A DNA stretch of 5,280 bases from NCBI GenBank assembly GCA_014378225.1, contig JACMOA010000298.1:1-5280 (forward strand), written 5' to 3'. Shown here one piece after another: positions 4,663 to 5,280 of this stretch (positions are counted from its first letter, which is position 1; every line of letters begins with the position of its first letter). Under the pieces are notes generated by a model. The model had not been told where the DNA came from. It did no database searches and was given only the letters and a program-made list of their open reading frames with translations. This DNA comes from Deinococcales bacterium. GTDB lineage: Bacteria > Deinococcota > Deinococci > Deinococcales > Deinococcaceae. Both the position numbers and the translations under genes were made by a program.

Positions 4663-5280
4663 TTAGGGGCTTGACGGAGAATTGGGGTCGCTGGGGTCGC
4701 TGGGATCTGGAGCATCAGAGCTGGAGTCGCCTGAGTTGTCAGGAACGGGTGATACTTCCTGTAGAGGTATATCGGGAATGGATTCGCTCGAGGGTTCATC
4801 AAAAGGAACTTCGCTCGAGATGGGATTTTCCCCAGAATTATCTGGAATACTTTCCACGCTCGAGCCGTCTGTTCCAGAGTTGGGCAGAGGAGCGGGAAAC
4901 TCAGGAGGGTCGTACAGCGCGACATCGGCTGCGGGTACTCGGCGCTCTATGCGGTTTTGGGGCAGTGTGTTGGCGTCTGCACGGTAGCCGGTACGCGAAT
5001 CCAGCTCGAGCACTACCGTGTCGTCCTGCGGAATCTGCACTTCTGGCTCGAGTTGCGGAGTGGGCTGTGGCGTAGATTGCGGGTTAGCCTGGGGAGCCTC
5101 CTGTGGCTCTGGAGGCTGTGCTTGAGGAGCTTGGGCCTGCTGAACCGGACGCGCTGGCACGGGTGCAGCGGCGAGTTCTATCGCTACTCGCCGCCCCCCT
5201 AGCCATGCGTAACCAATTCGGTCTGGGGTGGGGTAGCTCTTGCGGGGTTTGCCCTCGCGCGCACCTGCCACCATATCGCG
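4663..5280 (-). CDS. C-terminal part of an envelope protein with Pro/Gln- and Ser/Asp-rich segments, possibly a class A penicillin-binding protein (partial)
   Basis: The frame is open to the right edge (codons for Arg and Asp precede the Met at 5274-5272), so the true start probably lies outside the window. Numbering from that Met, residues 1-34 (MVAGAREGKPRKSYPTPDRI...) resemble the stretch after the transpeptidase domain of class A penicillin-binding proteins, where a 'W-R-D-M/F ... G-K/R-P ... F/Y-P-x-P' pattern is common. Residues 35-80 are a Pro/Gln/Ala-rich linker (PQAQPPEPQEAPQ). Residues 86-115 (TVVLELDSRTGYRADANTLP) have the 'D-x-x-T-G-x-x-A' look of the small C-terminal module of such proteins. 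Residues 120-203 are a disordered Ser/Asp/Pro/Glu tail with PDNSG twice and DPSDPSDP near the end. The stop is TAA at 4665-4663. The penicillin-binding assignment is a tentative inference, since the catalytic domains are not in the window. That this is a real, low-complexity, probably extracytoplasmic C-terminus is more secure. Confidence 0.6.
   Translation of the reverse strand, partial: RDMVAGAREGKPRKSYPTPDRIGYAWLGGRRVAIELAAAPVPARPVQQAQAPQAQPPEPQEAPQANPQSTPQPTPQLEPEVQIPQDDTVVLELDSRTGYRADANTLPQNRIERRVPAADVALYDPPEFPAPLPNSGTDGSSVESIPDNSGENPISSEVPFDEPSSESIPDIPLQEVSPVPDNSGDSSSDAPDPSDPSDPNSPSSP
4684..4701. repeat. In-frame nine-base repeat encoding Asp-Pro-Ser
   Basis: GGGGTCGCT occurs twice in tandem (4684-4692 and 4693-4701), followed by a diverged third copy beginning GGGATC. 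On the coding strand it encodes DPSDPSD in the disordered tail of the envelope protein. The repeat is in frame, so copy-number change would only alter tail length. Confidence 0.55.

Larger units (their letters stand above)
101..5052. repeat. Dispersed highly iterated palindrome CTCGAG / GCTCGAGC (44 copies)
   Basis: I counted 44 copies of CTCGAG by eye, the first at 101 and the last at 5047-5052; 5280/4096 gives about 1.3 expected. Forty are inside genes (9 antiporter, 19 oligopeptidase, 4 HPt, 3 response regulator, 5 envelope protein) and four are in the gap 1344-1677 (1397, 1455, 1547, 1598). Fourteen are the octamer GCTCGAGC. The base to the right is C in 27 copies and the base to the left is G in 23. 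On the coding strand 28 copies read as Leu-Glu (CTC GAG), 7 as Ser-Ser or Ser-Arg and 5 as an Arg codon flanked by Ala or Pro. The distribution resembles the HIP1 palindrome of cyanobacteria, but the sequence is different and the function is unknown. Confidence 0.9.

Noticed and set aside
4681..4710. GGGGTCGCT repeat as a regulatory iteron
   Set aside because: It lies inside a coding region, is in frame and simply encodes Asp-Pro-Ser repeats in a disordered tail.
101..5052. CTCGAG copies read as a CRISPR array or insertion-sequence ends
   Set aside because: Spacing is irregular (13 to 300 bases), the unit is only 6-8 bases, and most copies are inside conserved genes, with no transposase, cas gene or target duplication.

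Overview
The window looks like chromosomal DNA from a moderately GC-rich bacterium, most likely of the Deinococcota and perhaps Meiothermus-like. This assignment is an inference. It rests on the style of the proteins, on GC content that looks mid-50s by eye (too low for typical Thermus), on -10 boxes lying almost against start codons (leaderless-type starts, common in that phylum), and on a striking dispersed palindrome. No rRNA, tRNA, CRISPR array, insertion sequence or phage gene is visible.

Layout: all five recognisable genes are on the minus strand, so transcription runs from high to low coordinates. In that order they are: (1) the C-terminal part of an envelope protein with long Pro/Gln and Ser/Asp/Pro-rich segments, possibly a class A penicillin-binding protein, entering from beyond the right edge and stopping at 4663; (2) a single-domain response regulator at 4215-4619, starting at GTG behind a good Shine-Dalgarno and its own TATAAT box; (3) a small HPt (histidine phosphotransfer) protein at 3856-4182, again with a -10-like TATACT in the short gap before it; (4) a full-length M3-family zinc oligopeptidase (oligopeptidase A/PrlC type) at 1678-3729, with TATACT six bases before the ATG; (5) a short NhaP-type (CPA1) cation/proton antiporter at 84-1343. 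The 126-base gap at 3730-3855 and the 334-base gap at 1344-1677 contain no convincing gene. They hold short repeats, palindromes and promoter-like sequence.

How the genes fit together: the response regulator and HPt protein are adjacent, co-directional and free of output domains, so they look like the middle steps of a phosphorelay whose histidine kinase and final target lie elsewhere. The oligopeptidase and antiporter are ordinary housekeeping or stress genes with no obvious functional link to that pair.

The most unusual property of the window is not a gene. The hexamer CTCGAG occurs 44 times in 5280 bases (about one per 120 bp, against roughly one expected), 14 times as the octamer GCTCGAGC, in every gene and also in the non-coding gap. 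It resembles the highly iterated palindrome (HIP) of cyanobacteria in behaviour but has a different sequence.
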